This document shows positions 44,309 through 53,463 of a DNA stretch of 64,000 nt, one piece after another. The stretch is from G023898405 sp964368985. GTDB taxonomy: Bacteria > Myxococcota > UBA727 > JABDBI01. The first letter of the stretch is position 1. Each line of letters begins with the position of its first letter. A program made the translations under genes and the position numbers. The stretch is taken from the NCBI GenBank assembly GCA_964368985.1, contig CAYJDW010000003.1:10378-74377 (forward strand). The letters are read 5' to 3'. Below the pieces are notes generated by a model. It was not told where the DNA came from, did not search any database, and was given only the letters and a program-made list of their open reading frames with translations.

Positions 44309-45106
44309 ATGAGCATTAAAAACCAAAGCCGTCTGCCAATATTTGCTCTGATAATTATCGGCGCCACCGTCTTTAGTCTCGTTGGGCTCAATTATTTGGT
44401 TGAAAAAATTGCCAAAACTAGGCCTCCCGAAATGGCTCAAAGTAAGCCACCACCTGCGCTGCGAAATATGAATGGCCAGGACGACGCGGTGGCGCCCCTG
44501 GTCCCGCCTGGAAAACTTGGGGGTGACCTCAGGCCGCCAGCACCAAATGGATTCGATTTAAAGAAAGGTATGATGCCGCCGCCGGGAATGAAAGGTCCTG
44601 AGGGAAATGGTGGAGGCGTCATGAGGCGCATGCGCAAAGGGGCGAACGGCGAGGCAGGGGGCGACCGCGCTTATCCCAATGGAAACAATGGCGGGGGGGC
44701 CGGCAATGGTGGTCAAAACGGCGGTCCAAATGGGAAAGCGCCTCCAAGAGATTTGAAAGAACGTCCAAACCAGCCTCCACCGCCACCGGTACCCGATCAA
44801 AATTACCGCCCCTCTGACCAAGAACTCTATGAAATAGAAATGGAGCGGCGCCGCATGATGGGCCCCCCACCCGGCTATGCGCCTCCCGAATATTATCAGG
44901 ATGGCCCTCCTCCTTATGGCGAGGAAGATTATGAATATTTCGATGATTACGATTATGACAGCAAGCTCGAAGATCCAAACCAAGAAGACATCAAAACAAC
45001 CGCCTCTGATACCAACGAATATCAAGATGAGCCAAACAATGACCTCGACCTGGTTGTAGAAGATGAATATCTCAACGAATTCTTGGATGAAGAAGACGAA
45101 GATTAA
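44309..45106 (+). CDS. Single-pass membrane protein with Pro/Gly-rich linker and acidic tail
   Basis: About 265 aa: an N-terminal transmembrane segment (LPIFALIIIGATVFSLVGL), then a low-complexity region rich in Pro, Gly and Asn (about residues 40-180) and a strongly acidic, Tyr-containing tail ending DEEDED. It is likely disordered and periplasmic. Both the 44279 and 44309 ATGs are possible; neither has a strong ribosome-binding site. The 3' end overlaps the penicillin acylase gene by four bases in convergent orientation. Long antisense reading frames here arise from biased composition. No family is recognised. Confidence 0.65.
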   Translation: MSIKNQSRLPIFALIIIGATVFSLVGLNYLVEKIAKTRPPEMAQSKPPPALRNMNGQDDAVAPLVPPGKLGGDLRPPAPNGFDLKKGMMPPPGMKGPEGNGGGVMRRMRKGANGEAGGDRAYPNGNNGGGAGNGGQNGGPNGKAPPRDLKERPNQPPPPPVPDQNYRPSDQELYEIEMERRRMMGPPPGYAPPEYYQDGPPPYGEEDYEYFDDYDYDSKLEDPNQEDIKTTASDTNEYQDEPNNDLDLVVEDEYLNEFLDEEDED

Positions 45107-47514
45107 TTCTTCAAACTAAAGCTAGTAACTGCCTGATCCACGGCCTCCTTCCATTCGGTGGCCATTTTGAATACCTCGCCCTTATGCCATAAAACGGCCT
45201 GATCGAGGCTATTTTTATGGCCAACTACACCACTGTTGCCTGAATCGAGGGTGACTTTTAGTTGTGGTGGACTGCTCATTAGGGCCTGAAATCTCATGTT
45301 AGCGCCATACATCACCGGCGTGCCCGTTTCCGCTAAAGGAGATGAAGCACTGCCCGCCACCTCTCGTTTTCGATCACGAAAAAAAGTACCCACCAGTGGA
45401 GCCGCAGCGAGAGGGCTCTGACGTTGCAAATAATGGTGTCGTCCCCAGCGCCATTGCCACGGTGAATGACCGGCCATTTTGCGAAGTCGTTCAAAAGCAG
45501 GGGCGCACAATTCTTTTACCCGATCACGCACTGAGTCCCCCGCGAACAGCGCACTTTTAGACCCGCTCAATTCTTTGAATAATGCCTGCTTAATGCCATA
45601 ATTTATTTGACCCACATAAAGCGCACGCTTAGCAAAACCTGTCCCTACCGCAGTTTTCAGTTTGTCCTCGATCACTTCATTGATCATCATTTCATAGGGA
45701 AGAGCAGCGAGGCTCTCGGTGCTAAAAATGCCATCGAAGTTTGCGATTAATTTTGCGAATTGTTGCTCGGCATCCGAAGCATCTTTAAATGATTCTTGGC
45801 AAATTTTACCCAGCAAGGGGGCAAGTTCTTTCGCTTCAATAGAGAAACTATCAACTTGAATATGGGCGACCTCATTAAAATTAAGTGGCTGTTGATGGCT
45901 TAATAACTCGTTCAATCGATCTTGAATGCGCAAGGCTCGATAAGGCGGAGCACCTTGTTTTGCAAAAGATTTAAACTCACTCGCACCATGGCTAAAAATA
46001 TTTTGATTCGCGGTAACGATAAATCCTTTGTCAGGATTTAAAACTTGAGGTTTCTCGAGAAAAGTGGACCATAATGACGAGGATTTACTCCCATCGAGCG
46101 GCAAAAAAGCATGCTGTTCTTGAGCACGACTGGGCACCAAACCTGCATAGGCATAGCCAATATTTCCGAAAATATCGGCCAACACCATGTTAACTCCGGG
46201 CAGGGTCATGGTGCCAATCACACTCTTTGCTTCCGCTACATTTTTTGCTTGGGCCAGCTCAATAAACGAGGTGGTGATTTTAGAATGTTTGTCAGTTAAA
46301 AATGCCGTCCACATGATTGCCAAAAGATCATTTTTATCGATCCATTGATCGTGGCGACTATCCATCACGGGACCAAAAATGCTCACAAAATAGACTTCTT
46401 CCAAACAATTACCTTTCTTGTCTAGACAAAATTTCTGAGGCCATTTTTCTAAGTTATATTTTTTCCCATCGACCCAGTAAGCTTCGGCCTCCACCGGATC
46501 CCGTCGCAACAAAACAGTGTCTTGAGTGTTTAAATAGGACGCCGTCACCCCCCAGGATACTGTTTTTGAGACGCCGATCAAAATGGCAGGCACACCGACA
46601 AAAGTCGCGCCACTTGCTTGAAAATTATCGGTAGCCAGAGTGGCCAAATAAAAATTTGAAGGCCAGGCATGGCGTAAGTGGGGATCATTCATCAAAACCG
46701 CCTGTTTATTTTCCATCAAGCGTCCTTCTACCGCCCATGCGTTCGATGCTCCTCCCTCAAGTTGAATGAGATTTTCCACGTCGTCATTTATGTCAACAAC
46801 CGCTTTCTTGTCATCGCTTTTAGAAAAAATTGGTATGCTAGGCTGACTCGTTTCAGCAGCCGAATAATCACCCTCAATAACAGCAGCACGACGATCATCT
46901 ACAGATGCGAACAACTCTTTTTTAGCCTCGGCGGACAAAGCAGATTTAGCAAACTTAAGTCGCACTATTTCCGGGAAAAGATCGGCCGCTAATTGCCAAG
47001 CTTGCAAACGCCCAATAGCCACCACCTGCAAAGCACTAAACTCTTCAAACTCAATCCCAAGCAAGAAATGCTCAGCGCTTCTGCCACGCTGCTTAGCGCC
47101 ATCGTTAACACCGCGCACATAAGCATCGAGAATCAGGCGCTCTTCGCTTGAAAGTGCCGCCAGCTGTTCTTCCAATTTATAACTTAAGAAACGCAATTTT
47201 CGATCTGATTCTAAGCCCTTATCTCCGAACAATTCCGCTACCCTCCCCATGGCTGCATGACGAATCAAATCGAGTTGAAAAAGCCGATCGCGAGCATGTA
47301 AAAAACCTAAAGCATAAATAGCTGAATGATTATCTTTAGCCTTGATAAATGGCACACCAAATTTATCGATAGCGACGTTGATGCTCCCATTCATAGCTGG
47401 AGCTTCGGATAAAGAGGATAAAGTGTTTGATTTGATAGCGGGAGGCCTGAACATAAAAAATGGGTGGCATGCTGAGATTAAAAAAATACAGCACGCTAAA
47501 AGCACTTTCCTCAT
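45103..47514 (-). CDS. Penicillin acylase family lipoprotein (Ntn hydrolase)
   Basis: The 803-aa protein has a lipobox LISAC (Cys16) and the S45 Ntn-hydrolase core with catalytic Ser257 in GGASNAWAVEG. By family knowledge it is cut autocatalytically before that serine into two chains, acting in the periplasm. Substrates of relatives include penicillin side chains, acyl-homoserine lactones and N-acyl amino acids; the residues that would choose among these are not readable here. It is a single gene facing the Pro/Gly-rich membrane protein. Confidence 0.9.
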   Translation of the reverse strand: MRKVLLACCIFLISACHPFFMFRPPAIKSNTLSSLSEAPAMNGSINVAIDKFGVPFIKAKDNHSAIYALGFLHARDRLFQLDLIRHAAMGRVAELFGDKGLESDRKLRFLSYKLEEQLAALSSEERLILDAYVRGVNDGAKQRGRSAEHFLLGIEFEEFSALQVVAIGRLQAWQLAADLFPEIVRLKFAKSALSAEAKKELFASVDDRRAAVIEGDYSAAETSQPSIPIFSKSDDKKAVVDINDDVENLIQLEGGASNAWAVEGRLMENKQAVLMNDPHLRHAWPSNFYLATLATDNFQASGATFVGVPAILIGVSKTVSWGVTASYLNTQDTVLLRRDPVEAEAYWVDGKKYNLEKWPQKFCLDKKGNCLEEVYFVSIFGPVMDSRHDQWIDKNDLLAIMWTAFLTDKHSKITTSFIELAQAKNVAEAKSVIGTMTLPGVNMVLADIFGNIGYAYAGLVPSRAQEQHAFLPLDGSKSSSLWSTFLEKPQVLNPDKGFIVTANQNIFSHGASEFKSFAKQGAPPYRALRIQDRLNELLSHQQPLNFNEVAHIQVDSFSIEAKELAPLLGKICQESFKDASDAEQQFAKLIANFDGIFSTESLAALPYEMMINEVIEDKLKTAVGTGFAKRALYVGQINYGIKQALFKELSGSKSALFAGDSVRDRVKELCAPAFERLRKMAGHSPWQWRWGRHHYLQRQSPLAAAPLVGTFFRDRKREVAGSASSPLAETGTPVMYGANMRFQALMSSPPQLKVTLDSGNSGVVGHKNSLDQAVLWHKGEVFKMATEWKEAVDQAVTSFSLKN

Positions 47515-47733
47515 TGATCGTCCCTTATTTTGCTAAGCTTAGGGCATCCTGAATGAGCCAAGGGCCTTTGGGAAGACCCCGCCCTTCCCGCAAGTGGTCG
47601 AAAAGGTGTGCAAATATATTTTCTTAATTACTAATTTCATCCATTCACCCCGGGCTTGCTTGACTGATCGAAAGCAGATTGGTAGGTGCTAATAACACCA
47701 AAATACCGATTTTAAGCAATCAACCAGGTTTAT

Positions 47734-48606
47734 ATGATTTCAACAGTGATGAGCCCTGAAAAAAAGGGTACTCTGCTCGCAGTAGCGTCCGGCCTACTTT
47801 ATGGCTTGCTCGGTTATTTCGGCATGAAGATTTTGAATTCAGGCCTCTCGGTCTACAACTTATCCTTTTGGCGCTTTGTTATTGCCTCTTTATTTATGGC
47901 TTGCGTTTTTTTCGCTGGCCGCGCCAAGGGCATTTCTCTTCGTCAGCATCTTGAAGCAATGCTCGTCGGGAGCATTTTTTACACGATACCCGGCGTCTTA
48001 TTTTTCATTGCCAGCAAACTAATCGGCACTGGCCAAGCCATGGTCATTTTCTTCGTTTATCCGGCTTTTGTGATGGTGATAAATTGGCTGGTAAATAAAC
48101 AACCCATTAAACGCAGCTATTGTTGGTCATTTCTCGTTATTCTCGTGGGCCTCGTTCTCCTCGTGGATCTGAGTGAATTATCTTTTGACCTTATGGGCAT
48201 CAGCCTTAGCCTTTTGTCTGCTTTGTCTTATGCCATTTATTTATTCTTAAGCAAAAAAGCGACTATCCCCGCCATCAACTCAACCTTTATGGTGTCAATC
48301 GGTTGCGCAGCAATGGCTTTTTGCTTGGGCCTCATCGATAACTCTCTCACACTCCCTACTGAGACTATGCAATGGGTCAATATTCTCGGCATTGGTATTG
48401 TCTGCTCGGCCGTCCCTATTTTATTGCTTCTCGAGGCAATGAAACACATCCCCAGTGATAAAGCCTCACTCCTCTCCGTGCTTGAACCGGTTTTCACCGT
48501 TATTTTTGGTGTCATCCTCCTCGGAGAAGTGATGAATCTAAATAATATCATCGGAATCATATTGATTCTCGTGGGAGCTATGAGCATAAGTGTTAGAAGT
48601 CATTAG
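47734..48606 (+). CDS. EamA/DMT-family transporter
   Basis: The 290-aa protein has about ten hydrophobic segments in two EamA repeats, each ending in a conserved helix (second: LLSVLEPVFTVIFGVILLGE). Such proteins export or import small metabolites such as amino acids. The substrate is unknown. A weak terminator-like hairpin follows. Confidence 0.88.
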   Translation: MISTVMSPEKKGTLLAVASGLLYGLLGYFGMKILNSGLSVYNLSFWRFVIASLFMACVFFAGRAKGISLRQHLEAMLVGSIFYTIPGVLFFIASKLIGTGQAMVIFFVYPAFVMVINWLVNKQPIKRSYCWSFLVILVGLVLLVDLSELSFDLMGISLSLLSALSYAIYLFLSKKATIPAINSTFMVSIGCAAMAFCLGLIDNSLTLPTETMQWVNILGIGIVCSAVPILLLLEAMKHIPSDKASLLSVLEPVFTVIFGVILLGEVMNLNNIIGIILILVGAMSISVRSH

Positions 48607-48626
48607 CTCCGCCAGTGTTGAAGCTG

Positions 48627-48644
48627 AAACCCTGAGGTTTTTTT
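48627..48644 (+). terminator. Weak terminator-like hairpin after the EamA transporter
   Basis: A five-base stem (AAACC / GGTTT) with loop CTGA leads into a T-run. It lies 21 bases after the stop codon. The stem is short, so efficiency is doubtful. Confidence 0.35.
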
Positions 48645-48726
48645 CCGCTCGGTATGGCTCGAATTTGGTCGGTGATAAAGTTTCAGTTTAGAGTAATTAA
48701 ATTTTTTTAATAAAGAGAATCAAAGA

Positions 48727-49119
48727 ATGAAACAAAAACTATTAGAAATTTATGCGCTTTGCACATGCCTTCTTGCTGTCTTAGTTATTAGCACAACCTT
48801 CATCCTGTTAACCTGGAATGCGGTGAAGTTAAACGCGCCTTCTTTTACTTTGAGTAGTCGCGACTTTAAGTGTCATCAAAATGATCAAGAATATAAGATA
48901 TGCTTGTCTTACAGGTGGTATTATCCTCATGAAGATTCTTCTCCCCCACTTCCTTCTGACCAAGAATTAGCTGGTTTGCGAGAAAAATCCTATGAAACAC
49001 TTATTGCTGTTGAACACCGAGATGCCCAGCAAGGACTTGTATTGTGCAGCATTATTTTGTTTATGGGCTTATTAATATTTGCCACTCATTGGTGGTTGGC
49101 TAAGCGGGCCAGAAATTGA
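48727..49119 (+). CDS. Two-transmembrane hypothetical protein, 130 aa
   Basis: Helices at about residues 8-30 and 101-122 flank a loop of about 70 residues that contains two Cys (DFKCHQ, YKICLSY) and would lie outside the inner membrane. The C-terminus is basic (WWLAKRARN). No family is recognised. It stands alone between the EamA transporter and guaA. Confidence 0.6.
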   Translation: MKQKLLEIYALCTCLLAVLVISTTFILLTWNAVKLNAPSFTLSSRDFKCHQNDQEYKICLSYRWYYPHEDSSPPLPSDQELAGLREKSYETLIAVEHRDAQQGLVLCSIILFMGLLIFATHWWLAKRARN

Positions 49120-49205
49120 TCTTTCCTATTCCTATCTAAAGAGGATATATAAAAACTTTGCATGGTCGGTCTTTTATTAGCCGCTGCTCCTTTTTGGATG
49201 ATTAC

Positions 49206-50759
49206 TCATTCCCACTCAATAGTTCCCGGTGGCTTTTGCGTGATATCATAAAGCACTCTATTTATACCGGCCACTTCATTGGTTATTCTCATCGACATTC
49301 GTCCCAATAATTCATGAGGAAGCTTGGACCAGTCCGCAGTCATTGCGTCCTCGCTTTCAACTGCGCGTATAACAATAGTTTCGCCATAGACTCTCGCATC
49401 ACCCATCACGCCAACACTTTTCACGGGTAATAATATTGCAAAACATTGCCAGATTTTTTTGTTATAAATTCCTGTGGCGACGGCATTTTTAATTTCTTCT
49501 CTCACCACACGATCGGCTTGGCGAAGAAGTGCAATACGCTCCCTGGTCACAAGTCCTGGCGCTCTCACTGCCAGCCCTGGGCCAGGAAAAGGCTCACGCA
49601 TAACCACTTCCTTCTTTAAGCCCATGAGTTGACCGATAGCCCGCACTTCATCTTTAAAAAGTTCCCGCAAAGGCTCAAGCAAACTAAGTTTCATGTGCTC
49701 AGGCAAACCTCCAACATTATGGTGGCTCTTGATACCGTGAGAATGGCCGCCATTTTTCGTGGGTGATTCAATCACATCGGGATAAAGCGTGCCTTGCCCT
49801 AAAAACTTGGCTTTACTTGAAATCGCTTGAGAGTCAAAAACCTCAATAAAAATTCGTCCGATTATCTTTCGCTTTTGTTCAGGATCGGTCACGCCATGCA
49901 GGCCTGCGAAAAATTGTTCCTCGGCATTGATCACCATTAATTTCTTGGCAAATACCTGGGAAAATAGGGCTTCAGTCTCTGCCACTTCATTATGTCGATG
50001 AAGGCCATGATTTACATAGACGCAGTGAAGTTGATCGCCGATTGCCTTATGAATCAACAAAGCCGCTACCATTGAATCCACTCCGCCGGAGAGACCCATT
50101 ATCACTTTCTCTTGTCCAACCCGATGTCGAATAACTTCGATTTGTCGAGACAAAAAGTCATTTAAATCAAAACTCTTTTGGGCTTTAGCAATTTTGAAAA
50201 GAAAATTAGAGAGGATCTGCAAGCCATCACTCGTATGACTTACCTCCGGATGAAATTGTAAGGCTAAAATTTTTCCCGTTTTATGCTCAATAGCCACGTG
50301 TTCGCAGGTGGAGCTCTTGGCAATAGTGCGAAAATCAGGCGGCACAATTTTTGCTTGATCGGAATGAGACATCCATACTTGCGACGAACCATTTAAGCCA
50401 TCAAAGAGCAACGAGTTTTCTTTAATATCGATCATTCTTTGACCGAATTCTCGGTGACCGCATTTTTCCAAAATACCTTCGAAGTGCTCGACTATTAGCT
50501 GCATGCCATAACAAATTCCTAAGATAGGAATGCCAAGGTCGAAAATATTTTTATCGATGCGCAAGGGATTTTCGTCGAGCAAAGACTCAGGGCCGCCAGA
50601 TAAAATAATAGCTTGGGGATTTTCTTTGGTCAATTCCTCAGCGTTTACACGCGCTGAAAACACTCGAGAGAAAACTCCAAGCTCGCGAACTCGTCGAGCA
50701 ATGAGCTTAGTGGTCTGAGATCCGCAATCGATCACTGCAATGAATTTGTCGTTAGTCAT
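49206..50759 (-). CDS. guaA: GMP synthase (glutamine-hydrolysing)
   Basis: The 517-aa protein has the class I glutamine amidotransferase domain (LGICYGMQLI nucleophile, LQFHPEVSH) and the ATP-pyrophosphatase domain with GLSGGVDSMVAALL, ending in the dimerisation domain PPGTIEWE. It makes GMP from XMP in the cytosol. It diverges from folD, so a promoter region lies at 50760-50882. Confidence 0.97.
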   Translation of the reverse strand: MTNDKFIAVIDCGSQTTKLIARRVRELGVFSRVFSARVNAEELTKENPQAIILSGGPESLLDENPLRIDKNIFDLGIPILGICYGMQLIVEHFEGILEKCGHREFGQRMIDIKENSLLFDGLNGSSQVWMSHSDQAKIVPPDFRTIAKSSTCEHVAIEHKTGKILALQFHPEVSHTSDGLQILSNFLFKIAKAQKSFDLNDFLSRQIEVIRHRVGQEKVIMGLSGGVDSMVAALLIHKAIGDQLHCVYVNHGLHRHNEVAETEALFSQVFAKKLMVINAEEQFFAGLHGVTDPEQKRKIIGRIFIEVFDSQAISSKAKFLGQGTLYPDVIESPTKNGGHSHGIKSHHNVGGLPEHMKLSLLEPLRELFKDEVRAIGQLMGLKKEVVMREPFPGPGLAVRAPGLVTRERIALLRQADRVVREEIKNAVATGIYNKKIWQCFAILLPVKSVGVMGDARVYGETIVIRAVESEDAMTADWSKLPHELLGRMSMRITNEVAGINRVLYDITQKPPGTIEWE

Positions 50760-50882
50760 GCTGCCCTCATCAACTTTTTAAAAAGATGCCTGCCGCAAAG
50801 GATTAGACAATAGCCTTGCGACAACCGGTATTGATCAATCACCATAAAAAGTGAGTATTGCCAAAGAACCCTAGGAGCGCTC

Positions 50883-51731
50883 ATGACCTCTGCTCACGTG
50901 ATCGATGGTAAGGCACTCGCCGAAATAATAATCAACGATCTTGCTCGACAAACAGCTGGAGCGCACACGCGGGCCCCCGGCCTTGCCACGGTTCTCGTCG
51001 GAGAAGATGCTGCGTCAAAAATCTATGTGGCTAATAAAATTAAAGCTGCAGCGCGTGCCGGTATAAAAAGTTTTCATCATAGTCTTGAAGTATCTAGTAG
51101 CCAAACGCAATTGATTGCACTCATCGATGAATTGAATAAGAACAACAACATCGACGCTATTCTTGTTCAATTGCCACTACCTAAACAAATTTCCGAACAA
51201 ATAATTATTGAAAGCATTGATCCATCCAAGGATGTCGACGGCTTTCACCCATTGAACCTTGGGCGTCTCATGAGCGGTATTAAATCCACCGTCGCATGCA
51301 CCCCTCTCGGTGTCATGCATATGATCAAAAGCGTCAACTATCCTATCTCTGGCAAATATGCGGTCGTCGTGGGCCGCAGTAATATTGTTGGTAAACCCAT
51401 GGCTCATTTATTGTTACAAGCAGATGCCACCGTTACCATTTGTCATGCGAAGACTCAAAATTTAGCACAAATTACCAAGCAAGCCGATATCGTCATCGCT
51501 GCTGCCGGTCGCGCAAAACTTCTCAATGAAAGCCACATAAAGAAGGGAGCACTGGTAATTGACGTCGGAATCAATCGAGACGAGTCGGGAAAATTATGTG
51601 GCGATGTGGATTTTGATCGCGTCAAAGATATCGCTTCTTATCTTTCCCCGGTACCCGGAGGCGCTGGTCCTCTCACCATTGCCATGCTCCTAAAAAATAC
51701 CGTCGATAATTTCATGCGGAGATGTCCATGA
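50883..51731 (+). CDS. folD: Bifunctional methylene-THF dehydrogenase / methenyl-THF cyclohydrolase
   Basis: The 282-aa protein has the Y-x3-K active site in IYVANKIKAAARAGI, the DVDGFHPLNLGRL segment and VVVGRSNIVGKPMAHLL, with PVPGGAGPLTIAML near the end. It interconverts 5,10-methylene-THF and 10-formyl-THF. TAGGAG lies before the ATG. Its stop overlaps the gcvT start (ATGA), so methylene-THF made by the glycine cleavage system is coupled genetically to its use. Confidence 0.96.
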   Translation: MTSAHVIDGKALAEIIINDLARQTAGAHTRAPGLATVLVGEDAASKIYVANKIKAAARAGIKSFHHSLEVSSSQTQLIALIDELNKNNNIDAILVQLPLPKQISEQIIIESIDPSKDVDGFHPLNLGRLMSGIKSTVACTPLGVMHMIKSVNYPISGKYAVVVGRSNIVGKPMAHLLLQADATVTICHAKTQNLAQITKQADIVIAAAGRAKLLNESHIKKGALVIDVGINRDESGKLCGDVDFDRVKDIASYLSPVPGGAGPLTIAMLLKNTVDNFMRRCP

Positions 51732-52792
51732 GTATAAAGACGACGCCATTGTTTCAATGTCATAAAGATCTTGGCGCCCACATGGTTGAGTTTGCGGGCA
51801 CTATGTTACCCGTTCGTTATGATAGCGAAAAAGAAGAACACTTGGCAGTGCGCAATAGAGTGGGAATGTTTGATGTAAGCCACATGGGAGAATTTTTTGT
51901 TAATGGCGAACAAGCTCAAGAATTTTTGCAATATGTGCTGACGAACAACATCGATAATTTAGTTCCCAATCAAGCACATTATTCTCTCCTGCTCAATTAT
52001 CACGGCGGTATTATCGATGATTTGATCGTTTATAAAATTTCTAACGAGAGGTTTTTATTATGTGTTAATGCTGGCAACATTAATAAAGACTGGGCATGGA
52101 TTAAAAAACAGAGTGAAAATTTCAAGGTTAGCCTCGAAAATGCTTCCGATTCCTATGCACAGATCGCATTGCAAGGTCCCACAGCTGTTGACCTCATACA
52201 ATCATTGACTCCCGATGTGGTGCCCAAACGATTTCATTTCGCAAAAATGGAGATCGCCGCTATTGAGTGCTTAGTAGCCCGCACAGGCTATACCGGAGAA
52301 GATGGAGTAGAAATATTTTTAGCTAATAAACTAGCTCCTGATTTGTGGAAAATTTTGCTTTCTCACGATGTAAAACCTTGTGGCCTTGCCGCAAGAGATT
52401 CTTTACGCCTAGAAGCGGGGATGCTTCTTCACGGCACGGACATGGACGAAGAAACTAGCCCACTCGAAGCACGTCTGGCATTTGCCGTCGCTATGAATAA
52501 AAATTTCATAGGAAAAGAAGCGCTCATCAATCAAAAACAACAAGGCTTAAAGAAAAAACTAATCGGTTTTAAATTGAAAGAGCGCGGTATTGCTCGCCAT
52601 GGTTTTAAAATATTAAGCAAAAATAATAGAGAAATTGGCGAGGTCACTTCTGGTACATGGCCGCCCAATCATGAGCACGCCATTGGCCTTGCTTATGCCA
52701 CAGATATTACTTTGAACAATGGCGATGAAATCTTTGTTGCTATCAGGCAACGTTTAAGCCCGGCCATCGTGGCCAAACCTAAATTTCTTTAA
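51728..52792 (+). CDS. gcvT: Glycine cleavage system T protein (aminomethyltransferase)
   Basis: The protein of about 354 aa has VGMFDVSHMGEFFV, the folate-binding region, RTGYTGEDGVEIF, CGLAARDSLRLEAGM and a C-terminal barrel with LSPAIVAKPKF. It transfers the aminomethyl carbon to THF. The ATG at 51728 has GGAG six bases upstream and gives the four-base overlap with folD; the ATG at 51722 is possible. gcvH follows after 14 bases. Confidence 0.95.
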   Translation: MSIKTTPLFQCHKDLGAHMVEFAGTMLPVRYDSEKEEHLAVRNRVGMFDVSHMGEFFVNGEQAQEFLQYVLTNNIDNLVPNQAHYSLLLNYHGGIIDDLIVYKISNERFLLCVNAGNINKDWAWIKKQSENFKVSLENASDSYAQIALQGPTAVDLIQSLTPDVVPKRFHFAKMEIAAIECLVARTGYTGEDGVEIFLANKLAPDLWKILLSHDVKPCGLAARDSLRLEAGMLLHGTDMDEETSPLEARLAFAVAMNKNFIGKEALINQKQQGLKKKLIGFKLKERGIARHGFKILSKNNREIGEVTSGTWPPNHEHAIGLAYATDITLNNGDEIFVAIRQRLSPAIVAKPKFL

Positions 52793-52806
52793 CTTCGGGA
52801 GCTACA

Positions 52807-53202
52807 ATGTCTAAACTCATACCCAGCGATCGATTATTTAGCGAAGAGCACGAATGGGTAAAGCTCAGCGGTGAAACCGCGATCATCGGTATCAGCGAAC
52901 ACGCACAATCTGCGCTTGGCGATGTCGTTTACGTTGAATTACCCGATCCCGGAAAAGAAATAGTTAAAGGCAAAGCGATCGGCGTCGTGGAAAGCGTTAA
53001 AGCCGTGAGCGATATCTATGCGCCGCTTTCAGGCATTGTGCTTGCGGTTAATCAAAAAGTTATTGACCATCCTGAACAAATTAACAGCGACCCTTATGGG
53101 GAGGGATGGATGTTAAAGATTCAGGTGCTTGACCCAAAACAAGCCCAACTATTGATGAATAACCAGGCTTACGAAGAATTGTTGGAAAAGGAAGCTAAAT
53201 AA
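52807..53202 (+). CDS. gcvH: Glycine cleavage system H protein
   Basis: The 131-aa protein contains the lipoyl-lysine site GVVESVKAVSDIYAPLSG and the N-terminal FSEEHEWVKL. It carries the aminomethyl group on lipoate between the P, T and L proteins. GGGAG precedes the ATG. It ends the folD-gcvT-gcvH operon; the P protein gene that often follows is not present here. Confidence 0.96.
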   Translation: MSKLIPSDRLFSEEHEWVKLSGETAIIGISEHAQSALGDVVYVELPDPGKEIVKGKAIGVVESVKAVSDIYAPLSGIVLAVNQKVIDHPEQINSDPYGEGWMLKIQVLDPKQAQLLMNNQAYEELLEKEAK

Positions 53203-53243
53203 CTGTGATCTTTAACTTTTCCCTAAGACATCTTCGGCATCTT

Positions 53244-53320
53244 TGTCATCTTCGTGCTTGACACGAAGATCCAAGCACTCCCTCATATCCTGGATACTCG
53301 GGTCAAGCCCGAGTATGACA
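53244..53320. repeat. Inverted doublet of a CTTGA-loop palindromic repeat
   Basis: Two hairpins, 53248-53270 (nine-base arms, loop CTTGA) and 53294-53316 (nine-base arms, loop TCAAG), are inverted copies of one unit (TGTCAT...ATCCA). The arms of the two copies differ by compensating changes, so each stem pairs perfectly. The outer arms at 11655 and 11888 resemble the same unit (GTCATTTCGGGCTTGACC). The rest of the 261-base gap after gcvH has no gene. Confidence 0.8.
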
Positions 53321-53463
53321 GACATTTAGATCAGCGTTTATCGATAGTTTCTCAAAGGAGGTATGAGGTAAATTCTCCCCCAAAGCAGTTGACAAACAAC
53401 AGAGCTCCTGAAAATAAAAGTTAACTATATTAATTATATAAAAACTCTTATCCAGGCAATAAA

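Noticed and set aside
44437..45025. Two long antisense reading frames opposite the Pro/Gly-rich gene
   Set aside because: They have no ribosome-binding site or family resemblance, and the biased composition of the real strand explains them.
50760..50882. Glycine riboswitch before folD-gcvT-gcvH
   Set aside because: The 123-base gap shows no tandem aptamer-like structure that I could recognise.
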